DNA of 64,000 nt from assembly GCF_001700435.1 (NCBI RefSeq), contig NZ_LYPC01000028.1, positions 1 through 64,000 of the forward strand, written 5' to 3'. Shown here piece after piece: positions 24,632-32,899 of the stretch. A model generated the notes under the pieces. It made no database searches. It saw only the letters and a list, made by a program, of their open reading frames with translations, and had not been told where the DNA came from. Source of the DNA: Paenibacillus pectinilyticus. GTDB taxonomy: Bacteria; Bacillota; Bacilli; Paenibacillales; NBRC-103111. The position numbers were made by a program, and so were the translations under genes. How positions within the stretch are numbered: position 1 is the first letter of the stretch; each line of letters opens with the position of its first letter.

Positions 24632-26593
24632 TTGCCAAGACATCTGGTCATCGGAAATGGAAAATTCCTTATTAACCTCGATCAGCATTCCTACATGCGA
24701 GATCTGTACTATCCTTTCGTAGGCCAGCTTAACCATATTGGCGGTTATCAGTGCCGTGTTGGTGTATGGGTAGATGGTGACTTCGCATGGCTGAATGCCC
24801 CTGAGTGGCAATTCAAGCTCGCCTATGTGGAGGATTCCCTTGTCACGGAAGTGACAGCTACACATCCCGGCCTCGGTATTACTCTGCTTATGAATGACGG
24901 CGTTCACCAGCGTGAAGATATTTATTTGAAACGGATTCACATTACGAATCACACGAATACGGTTCGTGAAGTACGGATGTTCTTCAATCAGGACTTGTTA
25001 ATCAATGAAACTGAGGTTGGAGATACCGCCGCTTACTATCCTGCAACGAATACCGTTTTTCATTATAAGAAAGACCGCTATTTTATGTTTAACGGCAGCA
25101 CAGGCACAGAGGGGATTTATCAATACTCTACAGGGGTCAAACGCTTCTATAACGCCGAGGGTACTTGGCGCGATGCCGAGGATGGGCATCTCATGGGGAA
25201 TGCCATTGCACAAGGCTCCGTTGATAGTACGATCTCGTTCCGACTCTTCGTCCCGCCTAACGGCAACCAAACGCTTTACTATTGGATGGGCGCAGGCAAG
25301 AACTTGGAAGAAGTTAAAAAACTCGATACCTATGTCAAAGACAGCCATCCAGGTAAGCTGCTTGACCGCGTGACTGTGTATTGGCAGCGCTGGGCTAACA
25401 AAATCGATCGTGATTACTACGATCTCACACCGGAAGTGCAACGGCTTTTCAAACAAAGCTTACTGCTGGTCCGCACGCAAACCGATGTGAACGGTGCTAT
25501 TATCGCGGCGAACGATTCTGACATCATGCAGAGCAACCGCGATCATTACAGCTACATGTGGCCTCGCGATGGCGCGTTAATCGCTTACTCGATGTCCATG
25601 GCCGGCTACCAAGGTATGATCATTCCTTTCTTTAACTTCTGTGCGAACGTGTTGTCGCCCGAAGGTTACTTGCATCATAAATACAATCCGGATGGCACCG
25701 TAGGCTCCAGCTGGCATCCCTACATCCATTCCGGCCGCGTGCAGCTGCCAATCCAGGAGGATGAAACTGCTCTTGTCTTATTCGCCCTGTGGCAGGATTT
25801 CCAGAAAAATGGAAGCCTTGAATTTGCTCAATCCCTGTATCGCAATCTGATCCGCAGAGCGGCTAGATTCATGTCCACCTACATTGACCAGGAACTGAAC
25901 CTGCCGAAGCCGAGCTACGACTTATGGGAAGAACGCTACGGGATCTATACCTTCACTGCCTCAGCAGTTTACGGCGGTTTAATCGCGGCTTCGAACTTCA
26001 GCAACTTGTTTGGGGATGAAGAGAGAAGCAATCGCTATAAGCATACGGCGGAGAAAATTAAATCCGGTATCCTGAAGCATCTGTGGGATGAAGGTGAACA
26101 ACGATTCGTTCGCGGCTTATATATGGAAGACGGCGAATGGGTCAAGGATATGACGCTGGAAAGCTCTGTTTATGGGATTTTCGAGTTTGGTGTTCTGCCT
26201 GCCGATGACCCGCGCGTCGTAAGCACCATGCGAGCGAACAAAGCGGGTCTCATGATCAAAACCGAAGTTGGCGGCTCCGCCCGTTATCATCACGATTATT
26301 ACTTCCAACGTTCTACAGACATTGAGAAAGTGCCAGGTAATCCTTGGATTATCTGTACACTCTGGATTGCTGAATGGGAAATTGAGTATGCCAAAACCGT
26401 TGAAGATCTCGAAGCTCCGCGCCAAACGCTGGAGTGGGTCGTCAAACACGCCATGGAAAGCGGCGTCTTATCCGAGCAATTGGATCCATTCTCCGGTGAG
26501 CCGGTTTCCGTCGCACCTCTTACTTGGTCACATGCGACATACGTGCTCACGGTGGTCAAATACTTGAACAAGTACAAACAGCTTACTAAATAA
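24632..26593 (+). CDS. glycoside hydrolase family 15 protein (glucoamylase-like)
   Basis: 653 residues from TTG 24632 (MPRHLVIGNGKFLINLD), with GTGGGGAA about 9 bases before; longer in-frame starts lack a site, and related proteins start at this point. N-terminal beta-sandwich (DLYYPFVGQLNHIGGYQCRVGVWVDG), then an (alpha/alpha)6 barrel with the SYMWPRDGALIAYSM motif, DLWEERYGIYTFT containing the general-acid Glu, and SEQLDPFSGEPVSVAPLTWSHATYV with the base Glu. No signal peptide, so cytoplasmic. GH15 enzymes release glucose from alpha-glucans or trehalose; the substrate here is not decided. It is 180 bases after the fusion gene and ends at a terminator, so it likely completes the operon as the degrading arm. 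Confidence 0.88.
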   Translation: MPRHLVIGNGKFLINLDQHSYMRDLYYPFVGQLNHIGGYQCRVGVWVDGDFAWLNAPEWQFKLAYVEDSLVTEVTATHPGLGITLLMNDGVHQREDIYLKRIHITNHTNTVREVRMFFNQDLLINETEVGDTAAYYPATNTVFHYKKDRYFMFNGSTGTEGIYQYSTGVKRFYNAEGTWRDAEDGHLMGNAIAQGSVDSTISFRLFVPPNGNQTLYYWMGAGKNLEEVKKLDTYVKDSHPGKLLDRVTVYWQRWANKIDRDYYDLTPEVQRLFKQSLLLVRTQTDVNGAIIAANDSDIMQSNRDHYSYMWPRDGALIAYSMSMAGYQGMIIPFFNFCANVLSPEGYLHHKYNPDGTVGSSWHPYIHSGRVQLPIQEDETALVLFALWQDFQKNGSLEFAQSLYRNLIRRAARFMSTYIDQELNLPKPSYDLWEERYGIYTFTASAVYGGLIAASNFSNLFGDEERSNRYKHTAEKIKSGILKHLWDEGEQRFVRGLYMEDGEWVKDMTLESSVYGIFEFGVLPADDPRVVSTMRANKAGLMIKTEVGGSARYHHDYYFQRSTDIEKVPGNPWIICTLWIAEWEIEYAKTVEDLEAPRQTLEWVVKHAMESGVLSEQLDPFSGEPVSVAPLTWSHATYVLTVVKYLNKYKQLTK

Positions 26594-26599
26594 CTTCGT

Positions 26600-26643
26600 A
26601 CCTCTACGGAATTGAACACTTGTTCATTCCGGGAGGTTTTTTC
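26600..26643 (+). terminator. terminator of the alpha-glucan operon
   Basis: ACCTCTACGGAAT (from 26600) pairs with ATTCCGGGAGGT (to about 26637), with an inner TGAACACTTGTTCA hairpin, then TTTTTTC. It lies directly after the GH15 stop. Confidence 0.8.
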
Positions 26644-26670
26644 TTGTAAGTAAACCTACTTACGCTTGTG

Positions 26671-26700
26671 TTGACTCTTATTTTACCAATATGTTACACT
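26671..26700 (+). promoter_or_regulatory. candidate tetR promoter
   Basis: TTGACT (26671-26676) and TACACT (26695-26700) with an 18-base spacer. The operator palindrome begins nine bases after the -10, so repressor binding would cover the transcription start. Confidence 0.5.
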
Positions 26701-26708
26701 GTTATTGT

Positions 26709-26722
26709 ACTGACCAGTCAGT
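26709..26722. promoter_or_regulatory. operator palindrome ACTGACCAGTCAGT, copy 1
   Basis: Near-perfect dyad ACTGACCAGTCAGT (ACTGAC/GTCAGT around CA) with T-rich flanks, 36 bases before the TTG start of tetR. The same 14 bases recur before the P450 gene. TetR-family dimers bind such palindromes. Confidence 0.7.
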
Positions 26723-26757
26723 TTATTAGAAAGTTAATGGCGAAAGGAGGATCCTCG

Positions 26758-27336
26758 TTGAGCAAAGAGAAAATTATTCTTGCAGCAGTTGATGTATTTT
26801 CTGAAAATGGCTATCATCGGGCAAGCATGGATGAAATCGCCCTGAGGGCCAATGTCGCCAAAGGAACTCTCTATTATCATTTTCCAGGTAAGGCCCAATT
26901 GTTTAAAACGCTTGTTGCGGAGGGTTTCCAAGAAATTATCGATAAAATTCGTGCCGATCTTCAAGCTAATCTAACCCTAGAAGAACAAATCAGAAAAATT
27001 ATCAGGCACAATCTCGATCTCTTTTTGGAATCCAGCGGTTTAGCGCATATTGTTTTCAATGAATTATCCAACAGCATCGACCAGGACGTGCTGGAAGAAC
27101 TAAAAATATTAAGAATACAATACATTCATTTTCTTGCTGAGGTCTTGGAAGAAGGGAAGCAAGAAGGGGTGCTTCGTGATATTAACTGCAAGTTAGCCGC
27201 AGCAGGAATTGTCGGGATGCTCGACAGTGCCTGTAATTATTTTATGAACAACACCAATGAATTGTCTCGTGATCATATTGAACGATTCTTTTACACCATT
27301 ATTACTTCCGGTTTGTTTATGACTTCAGGTGAGTAA
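26758..27336 (+). CDS. TetR-family transcriptional repressor
   Basis: 192 residues from TTG 26758, preceded by a perfect AAAGGAGG at 7 bases. The N-terminal HTH reads KEKIILAAVDVFSENGYHRASMDEIALRANVAKGTLYYHFPGKAQLF, the classic TetR pattern. The C-terminal helical domain (ligand binding and dimerisation) is about residues 60-190 and is close to the FadR/YsiA-like group in length. It is flanked by identical 14-bp palindromes before itself and before the P450 gene, so I infer it represses both. The inducer is unknown but may be the P450 substrate. Confidence 0.9.
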   Translation: MSKEKIILAAVDVFSENGYHRASMDEIALRANVAKGTLYYHFPGKAQLFKTLVAEGFQEIIDKIRADLQANLTLEEQIRKIIRHNLDLFLESSGLAHIVFNELSNSIDQDVLEELKILRIQYIHFLAEVLEEGKQEGVLRDINCKLAAAGIVGMLDSACNYFMNNTNELSRDHIERFFYTIITSGLFMTSGE

Positions 27337-27359
27337 TCGCCTTTTTTTGATTTTATTGA

Positions 27360-27373
27360 ACTGACCAGTCAGT
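27360..27373. promoter_or_regulatory. operator palindrome ACTGACCAGTCAGT, copy 2
   Basis: Identical to the copy at 26709-26722, including the following TTTAT. It lies in the 74-base gap between tetR and the P450 gene, 37 bases before the P450 start, so the distance to the coding start is nearly the same as for tetR. Confidence 0.7.
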
Positions 27374-27410
27374 TTATGTGTTGAAAATCGAATGAAAGCT
27401 GGTGAAGCGA

Positions 27411-28547
27411 ATGAATTGGAGAAACCTTAACGAACTGATACCTTTGACTTATTTTGAAAAAATGCGTAATTCCTTCCCTGTGTCATTAAATGAATCAACA
27501 GGTTCTTGGGACGTTTTTAAATACGAAGACGTCAAAACGATTTTTACCCAACATGAGCATTTTTCATCGCAAGGTATTGAAACCATGAAAGATCCCATTG
27601 AAGCAAGTATTCTGAGGCAGGATCCACCTAAACATCGGCAATTGCGGATGCTTGTTTCTCAGGCCTTTACTCCTCGGGTCATCGAAGGAATGGCAGCAAA
27701 GATTGAAGCCATTGCGCATGAGTTATGCGACCAGATGGAAACGAGCGAAAGAATCGACGTCCTGCATGATTTTGCTAGCCCTTTGCCGATTACCATCATT
27801 GCCGAAATGCTAGGCATTCCACCGGAAGATCGTGAACATTTCAAACGATGGTCGGATGCCCTTGTCGGGAATGATCCTGAACGATATTATCAATGCCAAC
27901 AAGAGATGAGTGTCTATTTTTCTGAAATAGCGGATAGGCGACGCCTAGAACCACAGGATGATCTGATTAGTAATCTCGTACGCGCGAAGGGAGATGGATC
28001 ACAATTAAGTGATCTGGAAATCATCGGTTTCTGTATCCTTTTGCTTGTAGCGGGAAATGAGACCACGACCAACTTGATCACCTCGGCCATGCTTATGTTC
28101 GACAGCCATCCTGATGTAAGAGAACAGCTTATAGCTGACAGCTCTTTGGTCCCGCAGGCTCTTGAGGAGGTTCTTCGATTTTGTTCACCTGTACAAACGA
28201 TGATTAGAACGGTAACTAAGACCACAGTTCTACGCGATCAAACACTAAATCCCGGTCAAATGGTCAACCTCTGGATCGGATCTGCCAACCATGACGAAGA
28301 CATATTTGAGCATCCGGAAATCTTCAATATCCACCGGATTCCTAATCCCAATCTTGCATTTGGTCACGGTATTCACTACTGTTTGGGAGCACAGTTAGCT
28401 CGTTTGGAAAGTAAAATTGCCATGCAAACACTGCTTAAGCGGTTCCCTGAATGCCAACTAGATCGCTCACATCCTTTGGAGCGGATCGACAGCTGGATTA
28501 TGTTCGGTGTCAAACAAATGCCTATTGTTTTGGCCCATAGGCTATAG
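27411..28547 (+). CDS. cytochrome P450, bacterial class
   Basis: 378 residues from ATG 27411, with GGTGA 6 bases before; a GTG 9 bases earlier is a possible start. Visible: QDPPKHRQLRMLVSQAFTPR (C-helix region), LLVAGNETTTNL (I-helix oxygen-activation motif), EEVLRFCSP (ExxR, here EEVLR) and FGHGIHYCLGAQLARLE with the heme-thiolate cysteine near residue 327. No membrane anchor, so soluble and dependent on separate redox partners, none of which are adjacent. The length is a little short, about 20 residues less at the N-terminus than common CYP107-type enzymes. Substrate unknown; it is probably under TetR control. Confidence 0.92.
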   Translation: MNWRNLNELIPLTYFEKMRNSFPVSLNESTGSWDVFKYEDVKTIFTQHEHFSSQGIETMKDPIEASILRQDPPKHRQLRMLVSQAFTPRVIEGMAAKIEAIAHELCDQMETSERIDVLHDFASPLPITIIAEMLGIPPEDREHFKRWSDALVGNDPERYYQCQQEMSVYFSEIADRRRLEPQDDLISNLVRAKGDGSQLSDLEIIGFCILLLVAGNETTTNLITSAMLMFDSHPDVREQLIADSSLVPQALEEVLRFCSPVQTMIRTVTKTTVLRDQTLNPGQMVNLWIGSANHDEDIFEHPEIFNIHRIPNPNLAFGHGIHYCLGAQLARLESKIAMQTLLKRFPECQLDRSHPLERIDSWIMFGVKQMPIVLAHRL

Positions 28548-28581
28548 CCAACGGCCCCGGGCAAGGGCAAGCGCGACACGA

Positions 28582-28669
28582 TGTAAGGGCCCTTAGTGGT
28601 CCTTACACAATGAATGAGCTGCACTTCAATTGTTAGACACAACTAACAATTGAAGTGCAGCTCACTTTT
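28582..28669. terminator. double hairpin between the P450 gene and the metallophosphoesterase gene
   Basis: A first stem pairs TGTAAGG (28582-28588) with CCTTACA (28601-28607). A second is a perfect 21-bp inverted repeat, 28616-28636 and 28643-28663, loop ACACAA, followed on the plus strand by ACTTTT. The two genes converge here, so it would end both transcripts. The unusual length and perfection of the second stem stand out among terminators in the window. Confidence 0.7.
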
Positions 28670-28699
28670 AAGACAGCATCTTGTACAAACCCACAGCAC

Positions 28700-29722
28700 C
28701 TAAGCTGTAGAGGCATCTTTCTTTCCTATTCCATTCGGGACTTTTCTGCCTTCCGGCTGATGCTCCAGCTGCTCGGCCACCACTGTTCCGTCTTTCTCTC
28801 TGATCCACGTATCGAACTGGCGCGTACCTTCCTTCAAGCGAATCACTCTCGCCCCCGTTGGCATCAGATCATGGCGCACACCATCCACGTAGCTGACATA
28901 TCTCGTCGAACGTCCGTAGCAAAGACGAATACCATGCAGCGTTCCCCAGAAATCGTTGCCATGGTCGTGCCCGACAAACGTCCCCATCACATCGCCCAAC
29001 TCTACCATCGCCGCAAACAGACCAGAATTAATACGAGGAGAAGAGCAGCAATCCTCATATCGATGTCCGTAGCATATGTGGAAATCCCATACGTCATTGT
29101 ACTCCGGCAGTGGAATGTGGAAAAAAGCGAGTGCAGGAAGCGGTTGATTCTCGTTATGCCTTCTCAGTTCAAGCGATTTGCCCACATACCACTCAATTCG
29201 ATCTCTGTGTATCCAATCATATCCGCTTACCCGATCGGAGATTGGTGAGTAATCTCCGCTATCCATGAAATATAACGCCGCAGCCGTATTTTCAGAGTTT
29301 CCCGACACTGTTACTACAAAGTTCCCGGATCCGCTAATGCCTTCTGGATCTGGTTCCGCCACACAATAGTCATGCTGCAATTGCAGCTCATGCATCATGT
29401 TCCTGGGCACGTCGCCCTCTGAGTCGTGATTGCCAAACACCGCTGCCCATGGAATATGGCTCTGTTCGGCTACATCAACGGCTTGACGAAATGAGTGAAT
29501 CGGGTCCTTCGCCCGATTACTCGCGATCACATCACCGGCAAACACGATGAGATCGGGCTTTTCCGCTTCAATGATTCGTTCCATAAGCGCTCTTGTCTCT
29601 GAATCATACTTGGGTGTCTCTGTGTCGTAATCAAATTGATCGGCAAATTCCACATCGGAAAACTGTACAATGATGAATGTACCATCATCTCGAAATTTCA
29701 GCCGTTTTTTCACCATCAGCAT
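28700..29722 (-). CDS. calcineurin-like metallophosphoesterase
   Basis: 340 residues, cytoplasmic (no signal peptide). Metal-binding blocks of the family are visible: FSDVEF near the start in place of the usual DxH, VFAGDVI, GNHDSEG, AFFHIP and FVGHDHGND. The first block having Glu in place of His is also seen in the YpbG/purple acid phosphatase-like family of ICC-type phosphodiesterases, which resemble yeast Dcr2. Substrate unknown. It starts 3 bases after the stop of the Gfo/Idh/MocA gene, at the end of the minus-strand sugar-uptake operon, so it may act on a phosphorylated intermediate of the same substrate. This last link is inference. Confidence 0.8.
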   Translation of the reverse strand: MLMVKKRLKFRDDGTFIIVQFSDVEFADQFDYDTETPKYDSETRALMERIIEAEKPDLIVFAGDVIASNRAKDPIHSFRQAVDVAEQSHIPWAAVFGNHDSEGDVPRNMMHELQLQHDYCVAEPDPEGISGSGNFVVTVSGNSENTAAALYFMDSGDYSPISDRVSGYDWIHRDRIEWYVGKSLELRRHNENQPLPALAFFHIPLPEYNDVWDFHICYGHRYEDCCSSPRINSGLFAAMVELGDVMGTFVGHDHGNDFWGTLHGIRLCYGRSTRYVSYVDGVRHDLMPTGARVIRLKEGTRQFDTWIREKDGTVVAEQLEHQPEGRKVPNGIGKKDASTA

Positions 29723-29725
29723 CCC

Positions 29726-30985
29726 CTAATACTCCGGAGTCGTTTCCAAAAACTCCCTCATATTTACCACTCTTCGATCTAATCTCGATTGTTCCGCCGC
29801 AAATGCCATTAGGTGGCTCTGCACCGAGTGATCTGCAGAAGTTAACCCATTCCCCTTACCGTCCAGCTGAACCTGCTTGATGAAATCGCGGATCAGACCG
29901 AAATCCCCGCCACCGTGTCCAATGTGCCCACCAGGTGTTTCAAGGGAAATTTGCTTGGTTAAGCCTGTTTCAAAATCAATCAGTTCAATCTCATTTTTCT
30001 CCATGGCAGCGCGAATTTCGCCTTTTGTTCCCATCAGCTTGAGAGTTCGACTGCAATCAAGCGTGAATGCGCTCATTGTAAACGCAGCCGTCACTTCGTT
30101 CGCAAACTCCAAATTGACAATTTGATGGTCAACAACATCATTGTCGCAGTGGTACACGCATTTCCCATAAGGTCCCTCTTGCAGCGCTTTCGTGCGAGCT
30201 TCCAAGCTCAGATTATCACTGATCGCAGACGTAGGCCACTCTATATTGTCCGTAAGATACACTTTAGGCGCATAGTATGGACATTGATCTGAAACAGGGC
30301 ATCCGTCCAAACATCGCAGTGGTGCTCCTTCCGGGGCATTCTCCTTTTTAAAATGAGACAACGATCCAAATGAAGAAACATGGGTGCATTCCGCCCCCGC
30401 TAACCATAGGATAATATCCAGGTCATGGCATGATTTGGCCAAAATCATTGGACTCGATTCGGCAGCTTTGCGCCAATTACCTCTGACAAAGCTATGGGCC
30501 TGATGCCAGTGTGCTACATTCTCATTGTGCTGAATCGACATGAGCCGTCCAATAACTCCCTCGTTCAGTAACGATTTAATCGTTTGGAAAAAATTCGTAT
30601 AGCGAAGAACATGACAAATGGAAAAGACACGCCCATATTGTTGGGACCGCTCCCCCATACGGATACATTCCATCTTATCCGGGGACATCGGTTTTTCGAG
30701 CAGAACATGATATCCCGCTTCCAAAGCTTTTATCGTCGGTTCATAGTGCATGTTGTCCTGCGTACAAATAAGCACGGCATCAGCCAGTTTAGGTTTGGCC
30801 AATAAATCCTCCCAACTGTCAAAACACATCTCATCCGATATTCCATGCATCCTTTTGAACTTGTGACTTCGCTGCCTGTTGGGTTCCGCAACAGCAACTA
30901 CCTGCAGCTCATCCGGATGTTCAAGCGCATATCCTGTATAGTTTACTCCTCTTAGTCCAGCTCCGATTAATGCGATTGTTACCAT
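29726..30985 (-). CDS. Gfo/Idh/MocA-family oxidoreductase in the ABC sugar locus
   Basis: 419 residues, start ATG 30985 with AAGGCGGG. Rossmann fold at the N-terminus (ALIGAGLRGVNYTGYAL), LLEKPMSPDKMEC with the conserved EKP lysine near residue 97, and MILAKSCHDLDIILWLAGAE with the conserved Lys and His. A cysteine-rich insert (CLDGCPVSDQCPYYAPKVYL) is present, followed by a second domain ending HVGHGGGDFGLIRDF-like HIGHGGGDFGLI. This long, Cys-containing type is common next to Paenibacillus ABC sugar transporters. It probably oxidises the imported sugar or an amino or uronic sugar. It is 20 bases downstream of the permease gene. Confidence 0.88.
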   Translation of the reverse strand: MVTIALIGAGLRGVNYTGYALEHPDELQVVAVAEPNRQRSHKFKRMHGISDEMCFDSWEDLLAKPKLADAVLICTQDNMHYEPTIKALEAGYHVLLEKPMSPDKMECIRMGERSQQYGRVFSICHVLRYTNFFQTIKSLLNEGVIGRLMSIQHNENVAHWHQAHSFVRGNWRKAAESSPMILAKSCHDLDIILWLAGAECTHVSSFGSLSHFKKENAPEGAPLRCLDGCPVSDQCPYYAPKVYLTDNIEWPTSAISDNLSLEARTKALQEGPYGKCVYHCDNDVVDHQIVNLEFANEVTAAFTMSAFTLDCSRTLKLMGTKGEIRAAMEKNEIELIDFETGLTKQISLETPGGHIGHGGGDFGLIRDFIKQVQLDGKGNGLTSADHSVQSHLMAFAAEQSRLDRRVVNMREFLETTPEY

Positions 30986-31005
30986 TTGTTCATCCCGCCT
31001 TCATT

Positions 31006-31896
31006 TTATTCCTTCACACTGCCTACCGTCATTCCTTTGATAAAATACCTTTGAACGAACGGGTAAACCAATAGAATCGGCAGCGCCCCCATGAAAATCT
31101 GTGCAGTCCGGAGCGTTTTTTCACTAAGATTCTCCAACTGCTTAAGCTGCTCGACATTAACGGACTGCATTTGCGCGTTCATCGCGGTTATTAAGGTGGA
31201 AAGGTACGTTTGCAGCGGATATTTGTCCGGTGAATTCAAATAAAGAATGCCGTCAAACCATGAATTCCAATGTCCGATGATGGTAAAAAGCCCAATGGTT
31301 GCGATCGCTGGCAACGATACTGGCAAATATATTTTCCAGAGCAACGTCCAATGACTTGCCCCGTCGATCGTAGCTGCTTCTTCCATTTCCTTCGGAATGC
31401 CTCTGAAGAAGTTCAGCATCATAATCATATTCCATACATTCAGTGCTCCAGGTAAAATAAGCGCCCAAATTGTATTAATCAGTCCGGTCGATTTTACAAC
31501 CATATACGTCGGAATGAGTCCTCCGCCCAAAAAGATCGTAACCGCAAAAAACCACACATACACAGTTCGGGAGCGAAACTTTTCCGTTTCTTTGGCAAGC
31601 GGATACGCTGTTATGAAAATCAAAAACATGTTGATCGCGGTTCCAAGTACGACCCTTTCCAGTGAAACACGGAGAGATCGAATAAATTCCACCTTGTGCC
31701 CGAGATAAACGTAGGCATCCAGTGTAAATCCGATCGGTACCAGCTTAACTTCGCCTGCCATCGCCGCCGTATTGGAGCTTAACGAAACAGCCAAAAGATG
31801 AATGAAAGGCACGATGCCTATAATCGTAATCAGTGTCAGTACGGAGGCATTCATCACGATAAATAACTTTCTGCTCAACGTTGGTTTATAAACCAT
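31006..31896 (-). CDS. carbohydrate ABC transporter permease, LplC/MalG type
   Basis: 296 residues, six predicted membrane helices, ATG 31896 behind GGGGGA. The EAA loop reads EEAATIDGASHWTLLWKIYLPVS, which contacts the ATPase. The late YFIKGMTVGSVKE ending is typical of LplC/YtcP-type permeases. Together with the LplB-type permease and the lipoprotein it makes a CUT1-like importer. No ATP-binding subunit gene is present, so a shared ATPase such as MsmX is expected from elsewhere, as in Bacillus. Confidence 0.92.
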   Translation of the reverse strand: MVYKPTLSRKLFIVMNASVLTLITIIGIVPFIHLLAVSLSSNTAAMAGEVKLVPIGFTLDAYVYLGHKVEFIRSLRVSLERVVLGTAINMFLIFITAYPLAKETEKFRSRTVYVWFFAVTIFLGGGLIPTYMVVKSTGLINTIWALILPGALNVWNMIMMLNFFRGIPKEMEEAATIDGASHWTLLWKIYLPVSLPAIATIGLFTIIGHWNSWFDGILYLNSPDKYPLQTYLSTLITAMNAQMQSVNVEQLKQLENLSEKTLRTAQIFMGALPILLVYPFVQRYFIKGMTVGSVKE

Positions 31897-31914
31897 ATGA
31901 AATCCCCCAGCCGT

Positions 31915-32802
31915 CTAAAATATTCGGTAATTGCTGAATTTGTATGCAAGGTAGTACGATAACGACACCAATCCGACGGATATGCCTGATTTAAACAGCC
32001 CCACTGCCGCTGCCGGCGCAAACTGTTGGCTGAATAGACCTAATCTGTACGTGAAGGTGTCAATAATATCAGCACCCTGATAAACGGTTGGATTATACAT
32101 GATCAAGATTTGATCAAACCCTGCATTTAATATATTGCCCAGACTTAATGTGCTCATTAGAATAATGATTGGCATCATTCCCGGCAATGAGATATGGATC
32201 ATTTGTTTCCATTTGCCAGCGCCGTCTACTTCGGCCGCCTCGTATAGACTGCCGTTAATGCCAGTAATGGCAGCGAGAAAAATGATCAAATTATAGCCCA
32301 TGCCTTTCCAAACATCCGAACCGACCATAATGGCTCGAAACCAATTGTTGCTTCCCATGAACATAATCGGTTCAAAACCAATGCTTGAAATCAAGCCATT
32401 CACAGGTCCCCTTAATGAAAACAACTCAAGAATGACTCCGCCAAGTACGGTCCATGCGAGAAAAAAAGGTAAAAAAATGCTCGTCTGAATCATTCGCTGA
32501 AACCATTTTTTCGTTATTTCATTTAGCAGAAGCGCTAAAATGAGCGGAACGGCTAAGGAAAACACAATTTTCAAAGATGCGATGAGTACGGTATTCCACA
32601 GAACCTGATGAAAGTCAGGCAGATTGAATACGTATTTAAAGTTTTTCAGCCCGACCCATTTCGATTTAAAAAAACCAAGCACCGGTTCATATTTTTGAAA
32701 TGCCATTACGACGCCTAATATCGGGCCATAAGCATATACAAGCGTGATTAAAACGCCAGGCAGCAACATCAGATGCAGTGGCATATCTGTTTTTATTCTC
32801 AC
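31915..32802 (-). CDS. carbohydrate ABC transporter permease, LplB/MalF type
   Basis: 295 residues from GTG 32802, with a GGAGG 7 bases upstream; upstream in-frame codons run into the spacer after the lipoprotein gene. Six predicted helices; N-terminal HLMLLPGVLITLVYAYGPILGVVMAFQKY, FYEAAEVDGAGKWKQMIHISLPG as the EAA loop, and the GIFQS-like end region SGISVGLVSLSYYLAYKFSNYRIF. Partner of the LplC-type permease 18 bases downstream. Confidence 0.92.
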   Translation of the reverse strand: MRIKTDMPLHLMLLPGVLITLVYAYGPILGVVMAFQKYEPVLGFFKSKWVGLKNFKYVFNLPDFHQVLWNTVLIASLKIVFSLAVPLILALLLNEITKKWFQRMIQTSIFLPFFLAWTVLGGVILELFSLRGPVNGLISSIGFEPIMFMGSNNWFRAIMVGSDVWKGMGYNLIIFLAAITGINGSLYEAAEVDGAGKWKQMIHISLPGMMPIIILMSTLSLGNILNAGFDQILIMYNPTVYQGADIIDTFTYRLGLFSQQFAPAAAVGLFKSGISVGLVSLSYYLAYKFSNYRIF

Positions 32803-32899
32803 TGTGAAGCCTCCAATCGCACACAATTTCAAACGCTCCATTTTAATAAAAGGGGGAGAGATTGTCAGAAACTTCTCTCTCCCCACATGATGGCTCACC

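Noticed and set aside
28655..29248. Plus-strand frame of about 200 codons opposite the metallophosphoesterase
   Set aside because: No motif; the minus strand has all metal-binding blocks of the phosphoesterase.
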